From NCBI GenBank assembly GCA_947454055.1, contig CANGIS010000028.1, positions 1-35,572 of the forward strand: DNA of 35,572 nucleotides, read 5' to 3'. This stretch comes from Hyphomicrobiales bacterium. Lineage in GTDB: Bacteria > Pseudomonadota > Alphaproteobacteria > Rhizobiales > Beijerinckiaceae. A program made the translations under genes and the position numbers. Of the stretch, positions 24,223 to 31,471 are shown one piece after another (position 1 is the stretch's first letter; every line of letters begins with the position of its first letter). A model generated the notes under the pieces. The model was not told the DNA's origin. It did not search any database and was given only the letters and a program-made list of their open reading frames with translations.

Positions 24223-25884
24223 TTAAACCCGGCTGCGCCGGTCGGTCCGTCGACCGCGCGCCGCCTCGTCATTATCGGAAAGGGCAACCCGCGCACCAAG
24301 CAGCGGATAGCCCAGTCGGCTATGGGGCAACCCCATCGCGCCGATCTGCTCCATCTGAAAATCTGGATCGAGCACGGTTTCAATGACCCGCGTCTCACGC
24401 GCCAGCCGTGCCATTCCCAAACGGGCAGAACGGCTCAACAAGGCTGCTTTTGCGCCTTCAAGTGCGGCATTTTCGCTAAAACTGATGTGGTCAAGATCAC
24501 AATCGGGAAACAGGCCGATGATAGCGGCGCGGACAGGATCAATCGCGGCACCCGAGCCGCTGGTGAGCACCACCCGATCAAGGGCCGCGCCACCATGGCG
24601 TTTGAGTAAAATCCGTGCCGCTGCCTGAACCGCCGCCTTCGCCATTTGCAAGGTGCGAATATCATGCTGGGTCAGCGCGATACGGGGCCCATCTTCCTGA
24701 ACAAGATAGGTTGAAGACCGGTATTCCTCCCGAATACGCGGCGTTATCGCCGCTTTATCCGGATCAAGTGCTCCATCGCGCGCCATCAGCCCCGACCGTC
24801 TAAGTTCCGCCAAGGCATCAATCAGGCCGGACCGGCAGAACCCGCCGAGGTCCAGCGCGTCAATCGAAGCGGCAAAGTCTGGATCATCAGACCATAAAGG
24901 CGAGCCGATGACCCTAAAACGGGGCTCAAATGTTTCGGCATCAATGCAAAGGGCATCAATGGCACCCGGCACCGCATGCCGGCCTGCTTCGATCTGGACG
25001 CCTTCAAGCGCCGTACCCGCCGGAGGAGCAGCCGCCAAAAGCTGGCCTTTGGAGCCCAAAACTACGTTGGTCGTGGTGCCAAGATCGACGAGCAGCGTCA
25101 CCCGTTCATCCTGTCCAAGGCCTGAGCAATAGGCCGCCGCAAGCGTATCGCTTCCAACCTGACCGCCCAGCAAAGGCAGGGCATGGACCATCGCACCGGG
25201 GGCAATATGAAGTCCGAGGGTCTCGGCCAGCACATCAACCGGCTCCGAGACCACCTGTGTATAGGGGGCACTGCCCAGCTCGGATGGGTCGAACCCCAAC
25301 AACAAATGATGGGTGACCGGATCGGCCACCATGACGGCATCAACAACGCTCTCGCGGGTAAGGCCCGCTTCCACCGTCAGCGAGCCCACCGCGCCATCAA
25401 GCGTCCGACGAAGCAGGTCGGTCATTTCGGCAACGGCATCGGGCGTCATCATACCATGGGCAATCCGGCTGATCGGATCAACGCCAAAGCGCACGAGCGG
25501 GTTAACGAGGCTGGTTTTCGCTAAATTTTTACCTGATTCGAGATCATCGAGATGAATTTCAATCGAACTCACACCGATATCGAGTGCGAGACCTGCACTA
25601 TTTATCGGAGCACCTGCACTATTTATCTCAAATGGCGCTTCCAACGCCACCAAATGGCGTCCATTCAGCACCGCCGTGACGCGCCATTGGCCCTTCCGAA
25701 GCGCCTTTTGCAGCGTCGCCAAAACCCCGAGCGGGATCTCCAGTCCAAAGATAGCGTGTTGATCTGCAAGGGCTTTTTCAAGCCGACGCGCATCACTGGA
25801 AGGGTCATGGACATCAGGCTCCGCAACCGTAACACTCAAGCGGCGGATGACCCGATCAGGATGCTCGGCAAGACCAAAAATCAA
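24223..25884 (-). CDS. RamA-like ASKHA corrinoid-activating protein lacking a ferredoxin domain
   Basis: The 553-residue protein matches the ASKHA (DUF4445) proteins that re-reduce oxidised corrinoid proteins with ATP. The phosphate-binding elements are LALDIGVSS (about 98-106, the usual DIGTT turned to DIGVS) and LLVDLGTTTNVVLG (about 265-278). Other features are SPLW-type and FVLTSGSGAAIDP (VVLTSGSGAA near 460). Family members usually carry an N-terminal [2Fe-2S] ferredoxin domain; here the protein starts about where that domain would end, and no C-x5-C-x2-C-x(n)-C cluster is present. The start is TTG at 25884, overlapping the stop of the homocysteine methyltransferase as TTGA. A 21-base tandem repeat at 25591-25627 adds seven residues (INSAGAP-INSAGLA) before the first ATP motif. 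Confidence 0.85.
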   Translation of the reverse strand: MIFGLAEHPDRVIRRLSVTVAEPDVHDPSSDARRLEKALADQHAIFGLEIPLGVLATLQKALRKGQWRVTAVLNGRHLVALEAPFEINSAGAPINSAGLALDIGVSSIEIHLDDLESGKNLAKTSLVNPLVRFGVDPISRIAHGMMTPDAVAEMTDLLRRTLDGAVGSLTVEAGLTRESVVDAVMVADPVTHHLLLGFDPSELGSAPYTQVVSEPVDVLAETLGLHIAPGAMVHALPLLGGQVGSDTLAAAYCSGLGQDERVTLLVDLGTTTNVVLGSKGQLLAAAPPAGTALEGVQIEAGRHAVPGAIDALCIDAETFEPRFRVIGSPLWSDDPDFAASIDALDLGGFCRSGLIDALAELRRSGLMARDGALDPDKAAITPRIREEYRSSTYLVQEDGPRIALTQHDIRTLQMAKAAVQAAARILLKRHGGAALDRVVLTSGSGAAIDPVRAAIIGLFPDCDLDHISFSENAALEGAKAALLSRSARLGMARLARETRVIETVLDPDFQMEQIGAMGLPHSRLGYPLLGARVALSDNDEAARGRRTDRRSRV

Positions 25885-26870
25885 TGCCTCCGACGCCCCC
25901 GCCTCTCCCCACCCTCGTTCTTCGAAGGAGGCGCCTGTAGAGGTCCAAGTATTTGAATTACCTTATCTTCTTCCGGTCTTACATCTTTTAGATGACTGTT
26001 CACCGCGGCCCGAATCGCGGCAAGATGCACAAAGCCAGTACCGCAACATCCGCCAATAATTTGGGCTCCGGAATCGATTGCCAAACAGGCATAATTTCCC
26101 ATCAATTCCGGTGTTCCAGTATAATGAATATGCTCGCCAACAAAATGCGGAATACCCGCATTAGCCTTTGCAATGATTGGAATTCCTGCCTTTTTTGCAC
26201 TCATCCCGAGAATGCTCATCACAAGATCAGAAGCGCCGACGCCACAATTTGCCCCGATGGCCAAAGGTTTCGGATGAAGGCTCTCGGCAAATTCAACAAG
26301 AGCCTCAGGTGTAATACCCATCATGGTGCGGCCAGCGGTATCAAAACTTGCTGTAAACGTATAAGGTAACCCAACTTTAATCGCAGCATGAGCGGCAGCA
26401 CGAATTTCTTCCAACGAAGACATGGTTTCAATCCAAGCGACGTCGGCACCACCTTCCTTTAAACCGATCATCTGATCCACGAATACTTCAACAGCGTCCG
26501 CTTCCGTCAACGGTCCCAGTGGCGCGAAGAGATCACCCGTCGGCCCCACCGACCCCGCAACAACAACCGGGCGCCCAGCTTTCCCTGCCACAGCCTTGGC
26601 GATGCCAGCCGCCAAGCGGTTGATTTCACGAGATTTTTCTTGCATCCCATGCAACATCAAGCGCCTGGCATTAGCACCAAACGTATTTGTCAAAATAATA
26701 TCGGCACCGGCATCAACAAAGCCTTGATGCAAAGCGGTCACTCGATCCGGATGCTCGTAATTCCAAACTTCAGGAGCTTCGCCGGCGACAAGCCCCATTT
26801 CAAAAAGGTTCGTCCCCGTAGCACCGTCGGCAACCAGCAATTTTCCAGAAGATAAAAGTGAGGCAAGCAT
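25881..26870 (-). CDS. Homocysteine S-methyltransferase (betaine-homocysteine or split methionine-synthase type)
   Basis: The 329-residue barrel enzyme would transfer a methyl group to homocysteine, giving methionine. The zinc ligands are seen as Cys209 in GANCGVG and Cys275-Cys276 in GGCCGTG, and the substrate loop is LLVADGATGTNL. Length and motifs fit both betaine-homocysteine methyltransferase and the free-standing homocysteine domain of split cobalamin-dependent methionine synthases. Its place before an ASKHA protein and an MttB homologue favours the cobalamin version. ATG 26870 has AAGG eight bases upstream. The last 20 residues (PPSKNEGGERRGRRRH) are low-complexity and unlike the family end, so the tail may be read from a repeat-like insertion. 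Confidence 0.86.
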   Translation of the reverse strand: MLASLLSSGKLLVADGATGTNLFEMGLVAGEAPEVWNYEHPDRVTALHQGFVDAGADIILTNTFGANARRLMLHGMQEKSREINRLAAGIAKAVAGKAGRPVVVAGSVGPTGDLFAPLGPLTEADAVEVFVDQMIGLKEGGADVAWIETMSSLEEIRAAAHAAIKVGLPYTFTASFDTAGRTMMGITPEALVEFAESLHPKPLAIGANCGVGASDLVMSILGMSAKKAGIPIIAKANAGIPHFVGEHIHYTGTPELMGNYACLAIDSGAQIIGGCCGTGFVHLAAIRAAVNSHLKDVRPEEDKVIQILGPLQAPPSKNEGGERRGRRRH

Positions 26871-27057
26871 CAAAACAACCTTTCGGACCTGTAGCAATTA
26901 CCATTTAGGCGCTTGGCCCAATGCCGCCAAGGGGAAAGGCCGACGATATGAAAAATAAATCAATTATCGCCATTTCATCCCCGCCAAAATCTAAGAATGC
27001 CGAGCGAAAGCTTTGACCTCGAACCGCGAGATAGAATACCTTGGCGTTCAAAAGGAT

Positions 27058-27738
27058 ATGACCACCATGGACGATAAAGCCTTAGAATCGCGTATTACAA
27101 GTTCTGATCCCTTGAATGGGATAGATTTGATGGATGCTGTCCGACGCGCCAGGATCGAACAGGCTGAAAAATCAAGTATTGCCAATGAGTTGCGGGCCGC
27201 AGAATTCACGCGTCTTGAGTTTCTGAAAAATAGTCTTTCACCCATTTTGGCACAGCTTCCGCGTGATGCTGAACTTTTCAATCATGGACTGGTTCCGGGA
27301 GAACGCCCGCGTTTCTATGTCGATATGATTGCTTTTGTCGAAATGGGCCGCGACCGCAGAACCTACCGATTTCTTATGGATTCGCCTGCAGGCCGACAAA
27401 TGTTGGGTGAAAGCGATGATATTTCGATTATGGCAGGCGCCATTACAAATTATTTAGGACGTAGGCTGGTTGAACGGGAGTTCGCCATTCAGCATGCTAT
27501 GAGCTTTGAAGCAGTCGAACCACATTCGATGGCAAAGACTCTGGAGCTTGAGCATTCGGCATCAATCGCAACAATGCCGGTCATCACGGAAGTAAGGCGC
27601 CCCGACAGCGGTCGACTATTCCTTGCATTCATCATCGGAATTATTGCCGGTATTGCTGCGGTTTATGCAGGGGTCCATTGGGATGCCTTGATTGTGCCCC
27701 AAATTACCCACTTTACGGAGTATTTCAGCGTTCACTGA
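27058..27738 (+). CDS. Conserved alphaproteobacterial one-TM protein, unknown function
   Basis: A 226-residue protein. The N-terminal 190 residues are soluble and charged, with the conserved-looking core AEFTRLEFLKNSLSPIL, ELFNHGLVPGERPRFYVDMIAFVEMGRDRRTYRFL (LVPGERPRFYVDMIAFVEMG). One membrane segment lies near the C terminus (LFLAFIIGIIAGIAAVYAGV, about 188-207). I recall this pattern from Rhizobiales genomes but know no function. ATG 27058 follows AAAAGG too closely; ATG 27067 would be nine bases further from it and is also possible. It is divergent from the homocysteine methyltransferase. Confidence 0.8.
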   Translation: MTTMDDKALESRITSSDPLNGIDLMDAVRRARIEQAEKSSIANELRAAEFTRLEFLKNSLSPILAQLPRDAELFNHGLVPGERPRFYVDMIAFVEMGRDRRTYRFLMDSPAGRQMLGESDDISIMAGAITNYLGRRLVEREFAIQHAMSFEAVEPHSMAKTLELEHSASIATMPVITEVRRPDSGRLFLAFIIGIIAGIAAVYAGVHWDALIVPQITHFTEYFSVH

Positions 27739-27743
27739 AATAC
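27720..27743. terminator. Perfect 9-bp hairpin over the ends of two convergent genes
   Basis: GTATTTCAG (27720-27728) and CTGAAATAC (27735-27743) form a perfect stem with a six-base loop. It contains the stop codon of the one-TM gene and ends two bases before the stop of the metallophosphoesterase gene. It has no T tract, so it is a probable bidirectional end signal rather than a textbook terminator. Confidence 0.55.
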
Positions 27744-27744
27744 G

Positions 27745-28632
27745 CTATGCCTTGAGCTTTAATACGCCAATCGGGCCAATTTCGCCATTTTCGAGTAATC
27801 CCCGCGTATGACCAGCTATTGAAACGCCGCGTTCCGTCATATCAAAATCAAAGACGTGATAACCCGCGCGATGGCCTGCGGTACCGCGCGCCGCAGAGGC
27901 AGAAGGTGCACCTACAACTGGAACCAACCCGTCCGGACCCTCAAGAAAAGCAATAGATGTACGATGATTGTGTCCATGCAGAATGAGCTCTGCACCAGTT
28001 TCTGCAATAATTGCCTCAAAAGCAGCCGCATCCGTTAGCGTTCGCCCGAGGGTCGCTCCCCCGCGATACGGTGGGTGGTGAATCAGGATGACACGTGCGA
28101 GCCCTTGGTTCTTCAAGAAGGTTAAGGATGCTTTCAATCGATCCCGCTGAATTTTACCTAACCGCCCTGTCGCCAGCAATGGCCATGTCGAAATTCCAGA
28201 ACACAGGCCGATGATCGCTAACGGCCCCATCAGTCGAATAAAGGGAAACCCCTCAAACCTGCCGGAGTCGCTCGTCATCCACGGCCCCCAATGCCGTTCA
28301 ATTTCAGGTTGGGCGGACGCGACATAGGCATCGTGGTTGCCTGGAACGAGGCTTGCGTGCGCAGGAGCTCCAAGCCGATGCATAAATTGAGCAGCAGGCG
28401 GGAATTCGGCCGGAAGCGAGATATTGATCAAATCCCCTGCACAGGCAACGTGATCGGGCTTCTGATCATGGATGTCCGACACAATTCGGCCGAGCAGACC
28501 CATATCATGGGACGTACGGCGTCGCAGTGCCCAGTTCATATATCCGGCAAACCGCTTTCCGACGAGATCGAACGGGCGGGGAACTGGAATTGGACCAAGA
28601 TGCGGATCAGAAAGATGAATGAGGCGAAACAT
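27745..28632 (-). CDS. Calcineurin-like metallophosphoesterase
   Basis: The 295-residue enzyme has all five metal-binding motifs of the family: SDPHL, AGDLIN, PGNHD, LIHHPP and HGHNH. It is similar in layout to class III phosphodiesterases such as cAMP phosphodiesterase CpdA, so a cyclic or phosphate diester substrate is possible but not proved. The start is set by AGGGA at 28643-28639, six bases before ATG 28632; the ATG at 28638 touches that site and cannot use it. It follows mbfA by 32 bases on the same strand and may be co-transcribed. Confidence 0.9.
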   Translation of the reverse strand: MFRLIHLSDPHLGPIPVPRPFDLVGKRFAGYMNWALRRRTSHDMGLLGRIVSDIHDQKPDHVACAGDLINISLPAEFPPAAQFMHRLGAPAHASLVPGNHDAYVASAQPEIERHWGPWMTSDSGRFEGFPFIRLMGPLAIIGLCSGISTWPLLATGRLGKIQRDRLKASLTFLKNQGLARVILIHHPPYRGGATLGRTLTDAAAFEAIIAETGAELILHGHNHRTSIAFLEGPDGLVPVVGAPSASAARGTAGHRAGYHVFDFDMTERGVSIAGHTRGLLENGEIGPIGVLKLKA

Positions 28633-28664
28633 TGACATTCCCTGCCCGCCCTACCCCCTCCACG

Positions 28665-29645
28665 TCAAGCACTACCGATCAGAATACCCGCAATGAAAAC
28701 CAGCGCTCCGCCTGCAACGACCTGAAATGCAGCCTGCAAGAACGGGGTATCCATAAATTTTGCACGGATCCAAGCAATCACCCAAAGTTCTGCAAGAACG
28801 ATCGCCGTCGCAATACCCGTCGCGACCAAAAAGGCATTAGGAACGCTATCTGGCACGAGATAGGGTATCGTATGCCCAATTCCGCCTATCGTCGTCATCA
28901 ATCCGCAAATTGCACCTCTAATCCAAGGTGAACCGCGCCCCGTCAACGAACCATCATCGGACAGTGCCTCTGCAAAGCCCATACTTATGCCCGCTCCTAT
29001 CGAAGCCGCCAATCCAACAAGGAACGTTGGCCAGTTGCCATGGGTTGCAAAGGCGGCAGCAAAAACCGGGGCCAATGTCGATACCGAGCCGTCCATGAGA
29101 CCAGCAAGGCCAGGCTGAACATATTGGAGCACAAACATTCGCTTCTTTGTTTCTGCCTCCTCGTCGGCTACAGTGCCTTTGGCCGTTGCCTCCATCATAC
29201 CCGCTGTCTTTTTTTCATGGCTTCGCTCAAGTTCAGCCAATTTCAACAAAAGACTACGAATACTAATGTCCAGCACGCGATCTGCTGATTTTTCATAAAA
29301 ATTGGCGGCCTGCATCTCCATGATTTCGGCTTCCTGACGCATTTTGTCGACGCCTAGATTCTGAATAAGCCAGACTGGACGTCTCTTCAGAAATCCTTTT
29401 ACATCTTCGCGTCGGATGGGCGAAAGATGATCCCCAAATCGGGTTTTATAGAGATCATACAGCATATCGCGATGGCCACGTTCATCCTCAGCCATTTCCT
29501 CAAAAACGGCTGCAGAATGAGGATATATCCCTCGAACCTGATCGGCAAAACACTGATAAATCCTAGAATCTTCCTCTTCATTGGAAATTGCCAGGGTCAA
29601 GATATCTCGTTCGGTAAGCTCGGATAGAGCAAGTTGCGACATCAT
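28665..29645 (-). CDS. mbfA: Membrane-bound ferritin-like iron exporter MbfA (erythrin-VIT1)
   Basis: The 326-residue protein joins an N-terminal ferritin/rubrerythrin-like di-iron domain (about 1-160) to a C-terminal VIT1/CCC1 transporter domain (about 175-326, five membrane segments). Di-iron ligands appear as SNEEEDSRIY, EDERGH, EAEIMEMQA and ELERSH, each in the expected helix order. MbfA proteins bring iron out of the cytosol and protect against peroxide when iron is high. The ATG at 29645 has AAAGGG about eight bases upstream; a longer frame from 29705 is not supported. The Irr-box-like site described separately lies over the likely promoter. Confidence 0.93.
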   Translation of the reverse strand: MMSQLALSELTERDILTLAISNEEEDSRIYQCFADQVRGIYPHSAAVFEEMAEDERGHRDMLYDLYKTRFGDHLSPIRREDVKGFLKRRPVWLIQNLGVDKMRQEAEIMEMQAANFYEKSADRVLDISIRSLLLKLAELERSHEKKTAGMMEATAKGTVADEEAETKKRMFVLQYVQPGLAGLMDGSVSTLAPVFAAAFATHGNWPTFLVGLAASIGAGISMGFAEALSDDGSLTGRGSPWIRGAICGLMTTIGGIGHTIPYLVPDSVPNAFLVATGIATAIVLAELWVIAWIRAKFMDTPFLQAAFQVVAGGALVFIAGILIGSA

Positions 29646-29668
29646 TAAAACCCTTTCGTCGGTCATTC

Positions 29669-29685
29669 TTTGGAAAACTTCTAAA
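29669..29685 (-). promoter_or_regulatory. Irr-box (iron control element)-like palindrome upstream of mbfA
   Basis: On the minus strand the sequence TTTAGAAGTTTTCCAAA has arms TTTAGAA and TTCCAAA with a three-base spacer; one arm differs from the perfect reverse complement by one base. It lies 24 bases upstream of the mbfA start. A possible -35 TTGCAA at 29700-29705 places its -10 within the first arm. Irr-type regulators of Rhizobiales and Rhodobacterales bind TTTAGAA-N3-TTCTAAA-type sites and repress mbfA when iron is low. Confidence 0.7.
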
Positions 29686-29929
29686 CTGGCAAATTGGAAT
29701 TGCAACCCCCTCTAGATAAGCCGCCGGGTTCAGCGTCCGGGGACGGAGCCTGACATTAAATCGAGGGCAAATTTGGTCTGTCCGGCAAAAAACAATGTAG
29801 CCCATCAAAATTGAGCATCACTTACCCCCTTGAAGATATGCTGAAAGTGTCGAAAGATCGTCTTCACTTCCGCAAGTTCCGAAAACGGGAGCTTTGGATT
29901 GCAATCCTTGTTCGACAGAGGCACCTTTG

Positions 29930-31180
29930 ATGAAATACTCCGTTTTTAGTTTAATTCATCAAGCATTTCGGGGCCAAAAAGATTGGCAGCCTGCATGGCG
30001 CTATCCTGAACCGAAAGAGGAATATGATATTGTTCTCATCGGTGGAGGAGGTCATGGGCTGGCAACCGCCTATTATCTAGCTAAAGAACACGGTTTAAAA
30101 AATATCGCTGTGATTGAGAAAGGATATCTCGGCGGCGGCTCGGTCGGGCGGAACACCACCATTGTCCGCTCGAACTACCAAGAGCCTGGCAATATTCCGT
30201 TTTACGAGTGGTCATTGAAATTATGGGAAGGTCTTGAACAGGACTTTAATTACAACGCCATGATGAGCCAACGTGGCGTGTTGAACCTGTACCATTCCGA
30301 TAGTCAACGTGATGAATATGCACGTCGTGGCAACGCAATGATGATGCATGGCGTACCTTGCGATCTCCTCGACAAAGAAGGAGTAAGGAAGCTCGTTCCT
30401 TTTCTGGATTTTGACAATGCACGTTTTCCCGTTCACGGCGGATTATTGCAAAAACGCGGAGGTACAGCCCGACATGACGCCGTCGCATGGGGTTTTGCTC
30501 GGGGTGCGGATAGTCGCGGCGTTGATATTTTACAAAATACCGAAGCCAAGCAGATACGCGTCGAAAATGGACGGGCCGTCGGCGTTGAAACCAGCCGCGG
30601 ATTTATCAGAGCTAAGAAAATTGGAATTGTTGCTGCCGGCAATACGACGCGTATCGCCGAGACGGCCGGCCTAAGCCTTCCAATTGAATCCTATGTCTTG
30701 CAAGCCTTCGTCTCTGAAGCAATCAAGCCGCTGATACCGTCGGTTGTAACCTTTGGCGCGGGTCATTTTTATATCAGCCAATCGGACAAAGGGGGGTTGG
30801 TTTTCGGCGCATCGCTGGATGGCTATTCATCCTATGCTGCACGCGGCAATCTACCTGGTGTTGAGGATACGATCGAAGAGGCGATGGCGATTATGCCCTC
30901 CATCAGTCGCGTTAAGCTTTTACGACACTGGGGTGGTATTATGGACATGTCCATGGATGGATCGCCAATTATTGATAAAACTGGAATTGACGGACTCTAT
31001 ATCAATTGTGGCTGGTGCTATGGCGGGTTCAAAGCAACACCGGGATCGGGGTGGTGTTTTGCCCATCTGATTGCAACAGATGAGACCCATCCGAATGCAA
31101 AGGCTCTGCGCCTCGATCGTTTCGAAAGCGGCCATGTCATCGATGAAGCTGGCACTGGTGCCCAACCCAACCTGCATTGA
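29930..31180 (+). CDS. soxB: Heterotetrameric sarcosine oxidase, beta subunit
   Basis: The flavin catalytic subunit that demethylates sarcosine, with FAD at the substrate site and a covalent FMN. The 416 residues begin with MKYSVFSLIHQAFRG and reach IVLIGGGGHGLATAYYLA, the dinucleotide-binding motif (about 35-50). The GGTARHDAVAWG segment (about 178-188) carries the histidine expected to bind FMN. GWCYGGFKATPGSGW near the C terminus is a soxB signature. ATG 29930 has AGAGG eight bases upstream. It opens the operon soxB-soxD-soxA-soxG; no promoter is recognised in the 284-base divergent spacer to mbfA. Confidence 0.96.
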   Translation: MKYSVFSLIHQAFRGQKDWQPAWRYPEPKEEYDIVLIGGGGHGLATAYYLAKEHGLKNIAVIEKGYLGGGSVGRNTTIVRSNYQEPGNIPFYEWSLKLWEGLEQDFNYNAMMSQRGVLNLYHSDSQRDEYARRGNAMMMHGVPCDLLDKEGVRKLVPFLDFDNARFPVHGGLLQKRGGTARHDAVAWGFARGADSRGVDILQNTEAKQIRVENGRAVGVETSRGFIRAKKIGIVAAGNTTRIAETAGLSLPIESYVLQAFVSEAIKPLIPSVVTFGAGHFYISQSDKGGLVFGASLDGYSSYAARGNLPGVEDTIEEAMAIMPSISRVKLLRHWGGIMDMSMDGSPIIDKTGIDGLYINCGWCYGGFKATPGSGWCFAHLIATDETHPNAKALRLDRFESGHVIDEAGTGAQPNLH

Positions 31181-31192
31181 AGGCATCATATC

Positions 31193-31471
31193 ATGCGTAT
31201 TCCATGTCCCTTCTGCGGCGAGCGCGATTCTCAAGAGTTTTCATATCTTGGACAAGCAGGCCTATCACGACCAGATCCCTCTGCACCGGACGCGCAGAAG
31301 GCCTTTCACGATTATGTCCATATTAGAAAAAACCCGGCCGGACCTAACTCTGAACTGTGGCTGCATGCCAATGGCTGCCGGTCCTGGATCGTTGTGACGC
31401 GAAACACACTAACGCACGAAATCTTGGGGTCAGATTATGCGTCTCCAGTTCTAAGGGAGACAATGAAATGA
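31193..31471 (+). CDS. soxD: Heterotetrameric sarcosine oxidase, delta subunit
   Basis: The small zinc-binding subunit (92 residues). The four zinc ligands are in place: Cys5 and Cys8 in IPCPFCGERD, and His58 and Cys62 in LHANGCRSWIVVTRNT. It is short of the C-terminal extension in some homologues but normal for this family. It starts 12 bases after soxB and overlaps soxA as ATGA, so both junctions are tight. Confidence 0.95.
   Translation: MRIPCPFCGERDSQEFSYLGQAGLSRPDPSAPDAQKAFHDYVHIRKNPAGPNSELWLHANGCRSWIVVTRNTLTHEILGSDYASPVLRETMK

Noticed and set aside
27013-27057. Longer TTG start for the one-TM protein
   Set aside because: Adds 15 residues without a Shine-Dalgarno; the ATG 27058 or 27067 start is simpler.
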